21,433 nt of DNA from assembly GCA_910588285.1 (NCBI GenBank), contig CAJUQB010000079.1:1-21433 (forward strand), written 5' to 3'. Source of the DNA: an uncultured Lachnospiraceae bacterium. GTDB lineage: Bacteria; Bacillota; Clostridia; Lachnospirales; Lachnospiraceae. Positions 6,992 through 14,525 of the stretch are shown here, one piece after another (the stretch's first letter is position 1; each line of letters starts with the position of its first letter). The notes under the pieces are model-generated. The model saw only the letters and a program-made list of their open reading frames with translations. It had not been told where the DNA came from and did no database searches. The position numbers and the translations under genes are program-made.

Positions 6992-9982
6992 TCAGGCCAT
7001 TTCCAGCAGATAGGGATACTCGTCAGCCACTGCCTCGATCAGACGCTGCATGCCTGCCAAAAGCCCGTCATGCTGGCCTCTCTTCCATACAAATTCATTG
7101 CCCAGAAGCCTTCCCCTGCAGGACAGCGTCTCCCGGTCCAATACCACAAAGCCGTCGTTTTTGCTGTCCGCAAGATCCTTCTCATTGGCAAACAGCGTAA
7201 ATTTGTCCAGGTACGGGGCGCTTGCATAGGGGCAGAAGCTCCTGCAGTTGCCGCACTCATTGCACATGTAATCCACATGGATCACCTGCTCTTTGTCCAT
7301 TCCCGGCACCTTGACGGAAATATTGGCGCGGTTGGGGCATACGTCCACACAGTTCTCGCAGACTGTGGAGCAGGACAGGCAGCGGCCTGCCTCTGGCAGC
7401 TCTGAGCATTCCTGCAAAATCCCCTTTTTCTGATAAATGTCCTCTTTCCTGGCCGGGATGGACAGCTCTCGGGTAACAGGCGCTCCCACAATGGCCTCGG
7501 CCGCTGTCATCGCGTTGGCCATGGCCTTCACCACCAGCGCCGGGCCATAGAGGCCGTCGCCCACCACATAGACATCCTTCACGCTGGTTTCCAGGCTTTT
7601 GCTTACCAGGGGGCGTCCCTTTTCATCCACATGGATGCCGTTTTCCTCATAGTAGGCCTTCGGGCATTTTTCACCCACAGCAGCAATCACCAGATCTGCC
7701 TGGATTTCCTTTTGCTCCTGGGTCTCAACCACAGCGGCGCGGCCGCTCTCATCTCGCTCGCCCAGCTTTGTCACCCGGCAGACCAGGGATGTTTCCTTGA
7801 TCTCGATGGGGGCCAGAAGCTCCTGGAATTCTACGCCGTCCTCCATGGCCAGGTACAGCTCATGCTCGTCGGCCGGCATATAGCGTTTGGTCCTGCGGTA
7901 TACCAGGGACACGGTCTCCACGCCGGGGCAGCGTTTTGCCGCCCGGGCAGTATCCATGGCCGTATTTCCGCCGCCAATGACAACCACATGCTTCCCTGGC
8001 TTCATCTGCCCCTTACTGGCGGAAAACTCCTCCAGGAAATCCAATGCGTTGACTGCCTGTTTGCCCTCCAGCACCAGCTGGCTTCTCTGGGAGGCTCCCA
8101 CAGCCAGCACCACGCTGCCATATTCCGCCTTCAGGGCCTCCACGCCGGGCGCTGCTGTATTGAGGCGAATCTCCACGCCCAGACGCTCCAGAAGGGCCGC
8201 GTCCTTTGCAATCACGGAATCGTCGATGCGGAAGTCCGGAATCACACTGCTGACAATGCCTCCCAGCCGGTCCTCCTTCTCAAACAGCGTAACCTTCACG
8301 CCGGCCCTGGCCAGATAGAAGGCTGCCGCCATGCCTGCCGGCCCTCCGCCCACAACGGCTGCCGTCTTCCCGCTGGGAGCAGCTGCCTTCAGGCTTTCAA
8401 GAACCGCCTCATAGCCCTTCTGGGCACATGTTAGCTTCGTATCCCGAATCTGCACGGAGGTCTCATAAAAATTCCTGGTGCAGTGGCTCTGGCAGCCGTG
8501 GGCGCAGATGGTCCCGGTGATAAAGGGCAGCGGATTTTTGTTGAGGATTACCTCCAATGCCTCCTGGTATCTGCCTTCCCCGGCCAGCGCCACATAGGTG
8601 CTGATCTCCTGATGAATGGGGCAGGCGTCCTCGCAGGGTGCGGTGTAGCAGTCCAGAAGCGGCACGCGCTCCTGGGACTTGCGGCTTATCGGCATTTTTG
8701 CGGGCTTTGTGTGATGGGGATCATGAATGGCCTGCTCTGCCACAGCGTTCAGAGCCTCCACATCCACCCCGGCAAAGGGCTTTACCCCCATCTCATCCAG
8801 ATTCTCTGCAATCTGCTTCAGCCGCTGGTAGCCGCCGGGCTTCAGGAGCGTGGTAGCCATGGTCACCGGCCACACGCCGCAGCCCACGATTCGGTTCATA
8901 TTAAAGGCATCCGCGCCGCCGGAATAGGAGATCCGAAGCCTTCCCGCAAACTCCCGGGACAGGCGGGCCGCCAGGGCAATGGACAGCGGATACAGGGATT
9001 TGCCGGACATGTACATCTCCTCGCTGGAAAGCTCCCCTGCCTTCACATCTACCGGGAAGGTGTTGGTAATCTTCACCCCGAACTCCAGCCCCAGCTTCCC
9101 CGAGAGCTCCATCAGCCGGGTGAGCATGGGAACCGCATCCTCATACTGAAGATCATCCTCAAAGTGGAACCGGCCGAAGGCAATGTAATCATAGCCCATG
9201 GCATCCAGGGTCTCCCGGGCAAATTCGTAGCCCAGAAGGGTGGGGTTGCACTTGATAAAGGTGTGCATCTTCTTTTCCTCTAACAGATGATTGGCAATCC
9301 GCTCGATCTCCTGGGGCGGGCAGCCGTGGAGGGTGGAAATGGTGGCGGAATTGCAGATATTCGGTGAGATCCCCTCCACATCCTCCCTGGTCATATGGGC
9401 AAATTCCCCCACATGGGCCAGCAGGTATTCCCGGCATTCCCGGAAGGTCTCGGTTCCTGACGCATCCTTCATATGTTCGATAAAGCCGTCGATCTTAGGA
9501 GACTTAATCCCGGCCAGGTCATAGCCTACGCTGATGTTGAACTGGAAGCCGTCCATATCTCCCAGCCCGTACTCCTTGGCCAGAAAGGACAGCACAAACC
9601 AGGCTTTGATATACTCCTCCTGGGCCTCTGGCACATAGAGCTCTGTGGACCACTCACAGTTATAGCACTCGTCGTCCGCCTTGATGCAGGGCTTGCTGAC
9701 ACAGGCCGCAAGCTCCGCTCCGTCCATGATCTGCACGGTCTTCAGCTCAAAAAACCGGCTGCCGGCATAGTAGGCTGCAATGATATTCTGGGCCAGCTGG
9801 CTGTTGGGGCCTGCCGCCGGGCCAATGGGCGTCTCCAGCTTCCGCCCGAAGATCCTCTGGGCCTTCCCCGGGTCCGCCTGGTAAGGCCTGCGTATCCCGA
9901 ATACGGATCCATGCTTCTCATGCTCTGTTCTGACCCAATCCATCAGCTGTCCAATGGACATGCAGCTCATTTTATCACTCAT
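6992..9982 (-). CDS. ygfK: YgfK: flavin/iron-sulphur oxidoreductase, dihydropyrimidine-dehydrogenase-like with permuted domains
   Basis: A 996-residue protein usually annotated as a putative selenate reductase subunit. Residues 45-400 resemble an FMN TIM barrel of the dihydroorotate/dihydropyrimidine dehydrogenase type (TPIGPAAGPN at 51-60; SPNICN and LHGCPP with C221; YSGGADAF near 353). Residues 440-860 are a GltD-like unit: cysteines C445, C450, C454, C493, C497, C501, then FAD GGGPAG at 545-550 and NADPH IGGGNTAMDTA from 669. Residues 865-920 carry two [4Fe-4S] motifs (C871, C875, C878, C882; C907, C910, C913, C917). The parts match dihydropyrimidine dehydrogenase with the TIM barrel moved to the front. 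In this operon it most likely reduces urate or a derived ring with NAD(P)H or Xdh electrons. The start has GGAGG seven bases upstream. The function is inferred; the family assignment is firm. Confidence 0.92.
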   Translation of the reverse strand: MSDKMSCMSIGQLMDWVRTEHEKHGSVFGIRRPYQADPGKAQRIFGRKLETPIGPAAGPNSQLAQNIIAAYYAGSRFFELKTVQIMDGAELAACVSKPCIKADDECYNCEWSTELYVPEAQEEYIKAWFVLSFLAKEYGLGDMDGFQFNISVGYDLAGIKSPKIDGFIEHMKDASGTETFRECREYLLAHVGEFAHMTREDVEGISPNICNSATISTLHGCPPQEIERIANHLLEEKKMHTFIKCNPTLLGYEFARETLDAMGYDYIAFGRFHFEDDLQYEDAVPMLTRLMELSGKLGLEFGVKITNTFPVDVKAGELSSEEMYMSGKSLYPLSIALAARLSREFAGRLRISYSGGADAFNMNRIVGCGVWPVTMATTLLKPGGYQRLKQIAENLDEMGVKPFAGVDVEALNAVAEQAIHDPHHTKPAKMPISRKSQERVPLLDCYTAPCEDACPIHQEISTYVALAGEGRYQEALEVILNKNPLPFITGTICAHGCQSHCTRNFYETSVQIRDTKLTCAQKGYEAVLESLKAAAPSGKTAAVVGGGPAGMAAAFYLARAGVKVTLFEKEDRLGGIVSSVIPDFRIDDSVIAKDAALLERLGVEIRLNTAAPGVEALKAEYGSVVLAVGASQRSQLVLEGKQAVNALDFLEEFSASKGQMKPGKHVVVIGGGNTAMDTARAAKRCPGVETVSLVYRRTKRYMPADEHELYLAMEDGVEFQELLAPIEIKETSLVCRVTKLGERDESGRAAVVETQEQKEIQADLVIAAVGEKCPKAYYEENGIHVDEKGRPLVSKSLETSVKDVYVVGDGLYGPALVVKAMANAMTAAEAIVGAPVTRELSIPARKEDIYQKKGILQECSELPEAGRCLSCSTVCENCVDVCPNRANISVKVPGMDKEQVIHVDYMCNECGNCRSFCPYASAPYLDKFTLFANEKDLADSKNDGFVVLDRETLSCRGRLLGNEFVWKRGQHDGLLAGMQRLIEAVADEYPYLLEMA

Positions 9983-10053
9983 GTTATTCCCTCCGTTTTT
10001 TATAACCTCTTATAATATTATATTTTCACTTAATTTTATTGAAATCCCTTGTT

Positions 10054-11385
10054 CTAACCGTTGATACTCTTCCACAGTCCGGCTGACGCCTCACGGCATT
10101 TTGCCATGGCTGCCTCCACGTCGATGACCTTCACCTCCCGGTTCTCCATCAGCACCTTTCCGTTGCCAATGGTGGTCACCACATCCCGGCCCGTCATGCC
10201 AAACAGGATATGCCCGTTGAGATTTGTCTCATCCAGCCGTGTGGGCGGATCGTAATCCACCACAATCACATCTGCCGCAGCCCCCTCCTTCAGCACGCCC
10301 AGAGGCGCCTTGAAATAGCGGTTGGCAATGGCTGCATTATTTTCAAACAGCATCTTGGGCACCTCTCCCCAGGCTGCATTGGTGTCGCAGAGGTGATGCT
10401 TATGGAGCACATTTGCCACCTTATAGGATTCCGTCATATCGTGGGTATAGCCGTCTGTCCCAAGGCCGGTCAGGACGCCCCGGTGCACCAGCTCCATGGT
10501 GGGCGGGCAGCCGCAGGCATTTCCCATATTTGACTCAGGGTTGTGCACCACCATGGTGTTGGTATCCCGGATCAGATCCATCTCATGTCCATTGATATAA
10601 ATACAATGCCCCAGCAGTGTCTTCTCCCCCAGGATGTTCCAATCCATCAGCCGGTCCACAATCCGTTTTCCGTATTTGTTCAGGCAGTCATGGAGGTCCT
10701 CAATGCCCTCCGCCACATGGATGTGGTAGCCCACGCCCTCCGGCTTGCTGGCCGCTGCCAGCTCCATGGTTGCATCGGAAATGGTAAACTGCGCGTGCAT
10801 CCCCATCATCCCCGCAATCATATCCGAATCATCCTGCAGGGCATATCGGATAAACTCCGCATTCTCCGCAACCGACTCCCTGGCCTTCTCCATCCCGTCC
10901 CTGTCCGAAACCTCATAGCAAAGACAGGCGCGCACCCCCAGCTCCTTTGCCACCTCCGCAATGGCAAACAGGCTCCCCTGAATCTGCCCAAAGCTGGCAT
11001 GGTGGTCAAACACCGTGGTCACTCCATTGCGGATACAGGAGATAAATGTATCCACTGCACTATACTTTGTCTGCTCCAGCGTCAGCTTCCGGTCAATGGT
11101 CCACCATTGGCCGTCCAGCACATCCAAAAACCCCTTCGGATGATATCCCTTAATACTCAGCCCCCGGGCCATGGCGCTGTAAATATGCTCATGGGTGTTG
11201 ATAAATGCCGGCATAATCACCCCGCCTCCGGCATCCACAAACTCAGCCCCCGGATACTCCAGCTTAAGCTGCCCGGTATCCCCCACAGCCTTTACCCTGG
11301 TCCCCTCAATGGCCACCGCGCCATTCTGAATCATGGGACACAGCGCATCCCTTGTAAATAAAGTACCATTCCCAACAATCAACAT
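10054..11385 (-). CDS. ssnA: SsnA aminohydrolase (amidohydrolase superfamily)
   Basis: A 443-residue member of the guanine deaminase / TRZ-ATZ type amidohydrolases, matching E. coli SsnA in length and gene context. Metal-site residues are visible: H65 and H67 in NTHEHIYS, H223 in HIHVAEG, a following HNPESN segment at 281-286, and D311 in GLGTDGYTHD. It probably hydrolyses a C-N bond of the purine ring or its reduced form; whether it deaminates or opens a ring cannot be read from sequence. The ATG at 11383-11385 has AGGAGG seven bases upstream, whereas the upstream in-frame ATG at 11406 would put that site inside the gene. It lies between the permease and ygfK in one operon. Confidence 0.92.
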   Translation of the reverse strand: MLIVGNGTLFTRDALCPMIQNGAVAIEGTRVKAVGDTGQLKLEYPGAEFVDAGGGVIMPAFINTHEHIYSAMARGLSIKGYHPKGFLDVLDGQWWTIDRKLTLEQTKYSAVDTFISCIRNGVTTVFDHHASFGQIQGSLFAIAEVAKELGVRACLCYEVSDRDGMEKARESVAENAEFIRYALQDDSDMIAGMMGMHAQFTISDATMELAAASKPEGVGYHIHVAEGIEDLHDCLNKYGKRIVDRLMDWNILGEKTLLGHCIYINGHEMDLIRDTNTMVVHNPESNMGNACGCPPTMELVHRGVLTGLGTDGYTHDMTESYKVANVLHKHHLCDTNAAWGEVPKMLFENNAAIANRYFKAPLGVLKEGAAADVIVVDYDPPTRLDETNLNGHILFGMTGRDVVTTIGNGKVLMENREVKVIDVEAAMAKCREASAGLWKSING

Positions 11386-11392
11386 ATCATTA

Positions 11393-11398
11393 CCTCCT
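11393..11398 (-). promoter_or_regulatory. Ribosome binding site deciding the ssnA start
   Basis: AGGAGG on the minus strand, seven bases before the ATG at 11383-11385. It excludes the longer start at 11406. Confidence 0.7.
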
Positions 11399-11417
11399 GT
11401 ATTCAATCTAAAATATC

Positions 11418-12785
11418 TTACTGTTCTGCCAGCCCCACATCATTTCGCCCAATGTCCCTGGACCGGGGCAAAATTAAATTTAAAATAACTGCACCCAACG
11501 TAGCAAGCACCACCGGCGACTTTCCAAAAATCGTAGTCACCCAATCCGGAAACTGGGCCAGTGAGCCGCTGGCCTGGGTCACTCCCATCCCAACTGCAAT
11601 GGAAAGCCCCACAATCGTAGTATTCCGATAGCTCAGGGGCGCCGTGGTGATCAGCTTGATTCCCGTCATGGCAATCGAGGCAAACACCGAAATGGTAGCC
11701 CCGCCCAGCACGCACTGCGGAATCGTGGTAAGCAGGGACGAAAACTTGGGAACCAGCCCCGCTGCCAGCAGGATCCCTGCCGCCATCCCAAGGACTCTCC
11801 GGCTGACCACCTTTGTTGTGGACACAATCCCCACATTCTGGCTGTAGGTGGCAGTGGGAAGGCCTCCGAAAATTGCGCACAAAATATTCCCCAGCCCATA
11901 TCCAAAGATGCCTCCCTTCAGCTCCTCATCTGTAGGCGTCCGGTCCATGGCCCCAATGGTGGTGGCGGAAAAATCCCCGATGGCCTGCACGGCATTGATG
12001 GCAAATAGAATTCCCAAGGCCACGCAGGAGGAGGGCTCAAATTCCATCCCAAAATGCAGGGGCCGGGGCAGCTGGAACAGGGAAGCTGACGCTACTCCGG
12101 AAAAATCCACCAGCCCAAAGCACAGCGCCACCAGATATCCGCAGATAATCCCTATTAATATAGAAGCAAGCTTAAAGATCCCCTTCCCGTAATGATTCAG
12201 GAAAGTGACTACCACCAGAGTGAGAAAGGCTACCAGCCAGTTCCTCCAGGAGCCGTAATCCGGGCTGCCCACGCCTCCGGCCATATAGTTGATGGCCGTG
12301 GGGTACAGGGAAAGGCCAATGGCAAATACAACGGTTCCGGTAATCAGCGGCGGGAATAAAATGCGGATCCTGCGGATATTCAGCCCCACCAGGGCAGCCA
12401 CAATCCCCCCCACCACCTGGGCGCCCAGAATCGCGCCAACGCCAAAATCTCCTGCAATGGCCTGCATACTGGGCACATAGGCAAAGCTGACTCCCATGAT
12501 GACAGGCAGGGCAGAGCCTACAGCCACCCACTTTGTCCGGATTACGGGAAAAAGCTGCAGCAGGGTGCTTAGAGCTGACATCACCAGCGCCGCCTGCACC
12601 AGAATGATGCGATCCCGCTCCCCAAGGCCCGCCGCATTGGCCACAATGATGGCCGGCGTGATGCAGCCGACGATCATTGCCACAACATGCTGCATTGCCA
12701 GGGGCGCCGCCTGAACGAAGGACGGCTTCCCGCAAAAATCATACAGTGCAGCTGACGGCTGCCTTTCTTTTATATCATGATTCAT
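11418..12785 (-). CDS. NCS2 family purine (xanthine/urate) permease
   Basis: A 455-residue integral membrane protein of the nucleobase-ascorbate (NCS2/UraA-fold) transporters, which import nucleobases with protons or sodium. About fourteen hydrophobic segments run from residue 25 to 445. The family signature region appears as YSQNVGIVSTTKVVSR, preceded by the acidic helix segment GDFSATTIGAMDRTP. Residue preferences cannot decide between xanthine, urate and uracil, but its place as first gene of the operon with ssnA, ygfK, hyuA and xdh points to a purine base. AGGAGGTAAGA precedes the ATG. The two candidate promoters and a structured leader lie upstream at 12786-13075. Confidence 0.9.
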   Translation of the reverse strand: MNHDIKERQPSAALYDFCGKPSFVQAAPLAMQHVVAMIVGCITPAIIVANAAGLGERDRIILVQAALVMSALSTLLQLFPVIRTKWVAVGSALPVIMGVSFAYVPSMQAIAGDFGVGAILGAQVVGGIVAALVGLNIRRIRILFPPLITGTVVFAIGLSLYPTAINYMAGGVGSPDYGSWRNWLVAFLTLVVVTFLNHYGKGIFKLASILIGIICGYLVALCFGLVDFSGVASASLFQLPRPLHFGMEFEPSSCVALGILFAINAVQAIGDFSATTIGAMDRTPTDEELKGGIFGYGLGNILCAIFGGLPTATYSQNVGIVSTTKVVSRRVLGMAAGILLAAGLVPKFSSLLTTIPQCVLGGATISVFASIAMTGIKLITTAPLSYRNTTIVGLSIAVGMGVTQASGSLAQFPDWVTTIFGKSPVVLATLGAVILNLILPRSRDIGRNDVGLAEQ

Positions 12786-12860
12786 TCTTACCTCCTAATG
12801 ATCGCAGCAGCTTCGTCAGGCTGATGCACCTGGCCGCTGCTTCTACTTATATTTATATCA

Positions 12861-12928
12861 GGCTCAGATCCCAAGGGGAGACTGGATCCTGCCAAAATAT
12901 CTTACCCGGTATCCATCTTCGGAGTAAG
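12861..12928 (-). other. Two stem-loops in the 5' leader of the permease operon
   Basis: On the leftward transcript, a first hairpin at 12901-12928 pairs CTTAC and CCG with CGG and GTAAG (one bulged base). A second at 12861-12893 pairs GGC-A-GGATCC with GGATCT-GA-GCC and can be extended by flanking A/U pairs. They sit between the candidate transcription starts and the ribosome site. No purine-riboswitch core is recognisable. A regulatory leader is possible but unproven. Confidence 0.4.
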
Positions 12929-12941
12929 TTCTCTGTCTGCT

Positions 12942-12962
12942 TGACCAAAATTTTTTAGGTCA
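12942..12962. promoter_or_regulatory. Inverted repeat TGACC-N11-GGTCA
   Basis: TGACC (12942-12946) and GGTCA (12958-12962) are exact inverse arms, and three inner A/T pairs add to the symmetry. It lies next to a minus-strand TATAAT (12966-12971, weak -35), overlapping the start expected from that hexamer, as a repressor site would. It could also simply form a hairpin in the leader RNA. Confidence 0.35.
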
Positions 12963-13046
12963 TAAATTATATGTATTTATTTATTAATTCAAAAAATTCA
13001 GACAATATTTTCGGTATTTTTTCCAACTGTCCTGCTCTTCCACTTA

Positions 13047-13075
13047 AATATATCACCAAAATCACCAGAATGCAA
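13047..13075 (-). promoter_or_regulatory. Candidate main promoter of the permease-ssnA-ygfK-hyuA-xdh operon
   Basis: On the minus strand TTGCAT (13070-13075), a 17-bp spacer and TATATT (13047-13052) form a good SigA-type promoter. The leader would be about 250 bases. A second, weaker choice is the TATAAT at 12966-12971, which lacks a convincing -35. Confidence 0.55.
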
Positions 13076-13083
13076 GCCCAAAT

Positions 13084-13099
13084 ACAAAAATATTTTTGT
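13084..13099. promoter_or_regulatory. Perfect 16-bp palindrome between divergent promoters
   Basis: ACAAAAATATTTTTGT is fully self-complementary. Its centre lies about 50 bp upstream of the predicted leftward start and about 70 bp upstream of the rightward start, a good position for a dimeric activator serving both operons. AT-rich DNA can give such matches by chance, so confidence is moderate. Confidence 0.4.
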
Positions 13100-13125
13100 T
13101 TGGCAAAAAAGTTTTAGTTTTCCTC

Positions 13126-13160
13126 TTGATTTTTTTTTAGAGTGTGGTATTATGATACCA
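13126..13160 (+). promoter_or_regulatory. ygeX operon promoter with palindrome on the -10
   Basis: TTGATT (13126-13131), 16 bp, then TATTAT (13148-13153). The -10 sits inside a perfect inverted repeat, TGGTAT-TATG-ATACCA (13145-13160). A dimeric protein bound there would block RNA polymerase, so this is a candidate repressor operator. The next gene starts about 45 bases downstream. Confidence 0.5.
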
Positions 13161-13206
13161 GGGAGACAGAAAAACGCAAACCATAATAAGATCAGGAGGG
13201 TTTCAA

Positions 13207-14445
13207 ATGAGTACCGCAGAACAATCAATCAAATGGACGCTGAATCATATTCCCGGGACAGACGACAGGCAGACAGCCCACATGTCCCAGGAGGAAATGA
13301 AAAAAGCCAGCAGCTTCCATAAAAGCTTTCCCCAGTACAGCGTCACACCGCTGACACGCCTGCAGGGGCTGGCTGACTACCTGGGACTGGATCGTGTATA
13401 TGTAAAGGATGAATCCTACCGCTTCGGCCTCAACGCCTTCAAGGTATTGGGCGGCTCCTATGCCATTGCCCGCTACATATCCCAGCAGCTTGGCCGGGAT
13501 GTCAGTGAGGTTCCCTATTCGGTTCTGACCTCGGAAAAGCTTCGGGAGGAATTCGGGCAGGCCACATTTTTCACTGCCACCGACGGGAACCATGGCCGGG
13601 GCGTTGCATGGGCAGCCAACCGGCTGGGCCAGAAATGTGTGGTTCACATGCCCAAGGGCACCACGCAGACCAGGAAGGATCACATTGCACGGGAGAATGC
13701 CACTGTCACCATTGAGGAGCTGAACTATGACGAATGTGTCCGCCTGGCCGCCAAGGAGGCTGCCGAGACGGAGCACGGCATCATGATTCAGGATACTGCC
13801 TGGGAGGGCTACGAGGAGATTCCCACCTGGATCATGCAGGGCTACGGGACCATGGCTTTGGAGGCTGACCAGCAGCTTCAGGATGACGGCAGCCGCCCCA
13901 CCCACATCTTTGTTCAGGCTGGCGTAGGCTCCCTGGCCGGAGCCGTGATCGGATATTTCTCCAACCGTTTCAAGGAGAACCCTCCCATCATGGTAGTGAT
14001 CGAAGCAGGGGCTGCCGACTGCCTCTACCGCTCGGCTGTGAAGGCGGACGGAAGCCGGGTGGATGTGACCGGAGATATGCTCACCATTATGGCCGGCCTG
14101 GCCTGCGGCGAGGCCAACACCGTGTCCTGGGATATCCTCCGCAACCATGCAAGCGCCTTCGTATCCTGTCCGGACTGGGTCAGCGCCAACGGAACCCGTA
14201 TCTACGGCTGCCCCCTTCCCGGCGATCCGGCTGTGATCTCCGGCGAATCCGGCTCCGTTCCCATGGGGCTCCTGCATACAGTCATGACCAATCCCCAGTA
14301 CCGGGAGCTGAAGGAAGCCCTGAAGCTTGACTCCCACTCCCAGGTTCTGCTGGTGTCCTCTGAGGGAGATACGGATCCAAACCGCTACCGGGAAATCGTG
14401 TGGGAAGGTCTTTGCGGAACTGATCGGAAACATTTTGGAAATTAA
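13207..14445 (+). CDS. dpaL: 2,3-Diaminopropionate ammonia-lyase (YgeX)
   Basis: A 412-residue fold-type II PLP enzyme that converts 2,3-diaminopropionate to pyruvate and two ammonia. The PLP lysine is K79 in FGLNAFKVLGG, equivalent to K77 of E. coli YgeX. A glycine-rich phosphate-binding loop appears as AGVGSLAGAV. The ATG has AGGAGG seven bases upstream. It is the first gene of the rightward operon with ygeY, ygeW and carbamate kinase, and probably performs the terminal carbon-releasing step of purine breakdown. The reaction goes through aminoacrylate, which links it to the ridA gene downstream. Threonine dehydratase-like enzymes are the nearest alternative, but length and neighbours support YgeX. 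Confidence 0.95.
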   Translation: MSTAEQSIKWTLNHIPGTDDRQTAHMSQEEMKKASSFHKSFPQYSVTPLTRLQGLADYLGLDRVYVKDESYRFGLNAFKVLGGSYAIARYISQQLGRDVSEVPYSVLTSEKLREEFGQATFFTATDGNHGRGVAWAANRLGQKCVVHMPKGTTQTRKDHIARENATVTIEELNYDECVRLAAKEAAETEHGIMIQDTAWEGYEEIPTWIMQGYGTMALEADQQLQDDGSRPTHIFVQAGVGSLAGAVIGYFSNRFKENPPIMVVIEAGAADCLYRSAVKADGSRVDVTGDMLTIMAGLACGEANTVSWDILRNHASAFVSCPDWVSANGTRIYGCPLPGDPAVISGESGSVPMGLLHTVMTNPQYRELKEALKLDSHSQVLLVSSEGDTDPNRYREIVWEGLCGTDRKHFGN

Positions 14446-14467
14446 TTTTATATTTAACAAACTTTTT

Positions 14468-14501
14468 CTTTAACCTAATTTTAATTTTCTTTAATCTAAT
14501 T
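14468..14501. repeat. Direct repeat, 21-bp period, before ygeY
   Basis: CTTTAACCTAATT at 14468-14480 and CTTTAATCTAATT at 14489-14501 differ by one base and are 21 bp apart. TATAAT follows at 14501-14506 with no good -35. The pattern could be an activator-controlled internal promoter in the AT-rich ygeX-ygeY gap, or just AT-rich leader sequence. Confidence 0.35.
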
Positions 14502-14525
14502 ATAATAACGAAAGGATGAACCATT

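Larger units (their letters stand above)
12786..13206. other. Divergent control region between the two purine operons
   Basis: A 421-base non-coding stretch, AT-rich from about 12940 rightward. It holds the permease leader (12786-12960), an inverted repeat at 12942-12962, a strong leftward promoter at 13047-13075, a perfect 16-bp palindrome at 13084-13099, and a rightward promoter with a second palindrome at 13126-13160. Short frames in it have no ribosome sites or known motifs, so I call no gene. Confidence 0.8.

Noticed and set aside
12786..12960. Purine riboswitch in the permease leader
   Set aside because: I looked for the conserved purine aptamer core segments on the minus strand and did not find them in order; only generic stem-loops are supported.
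12786..12960. Molybdenum-cofactor riboswitch in the permease leader
   Set aside because: A CTCCGA segment is reminiscent of that class, but the remaining conserved blocks are not recognisable and the first gene is a permease, not a cofactor gene.
13225..14460. 411-codon minus-strand frame opposite dpaL
   Set aside because: Antisense of a clear PLP enzyme; no family motifs, and it would cross the divergent operon against its direction.
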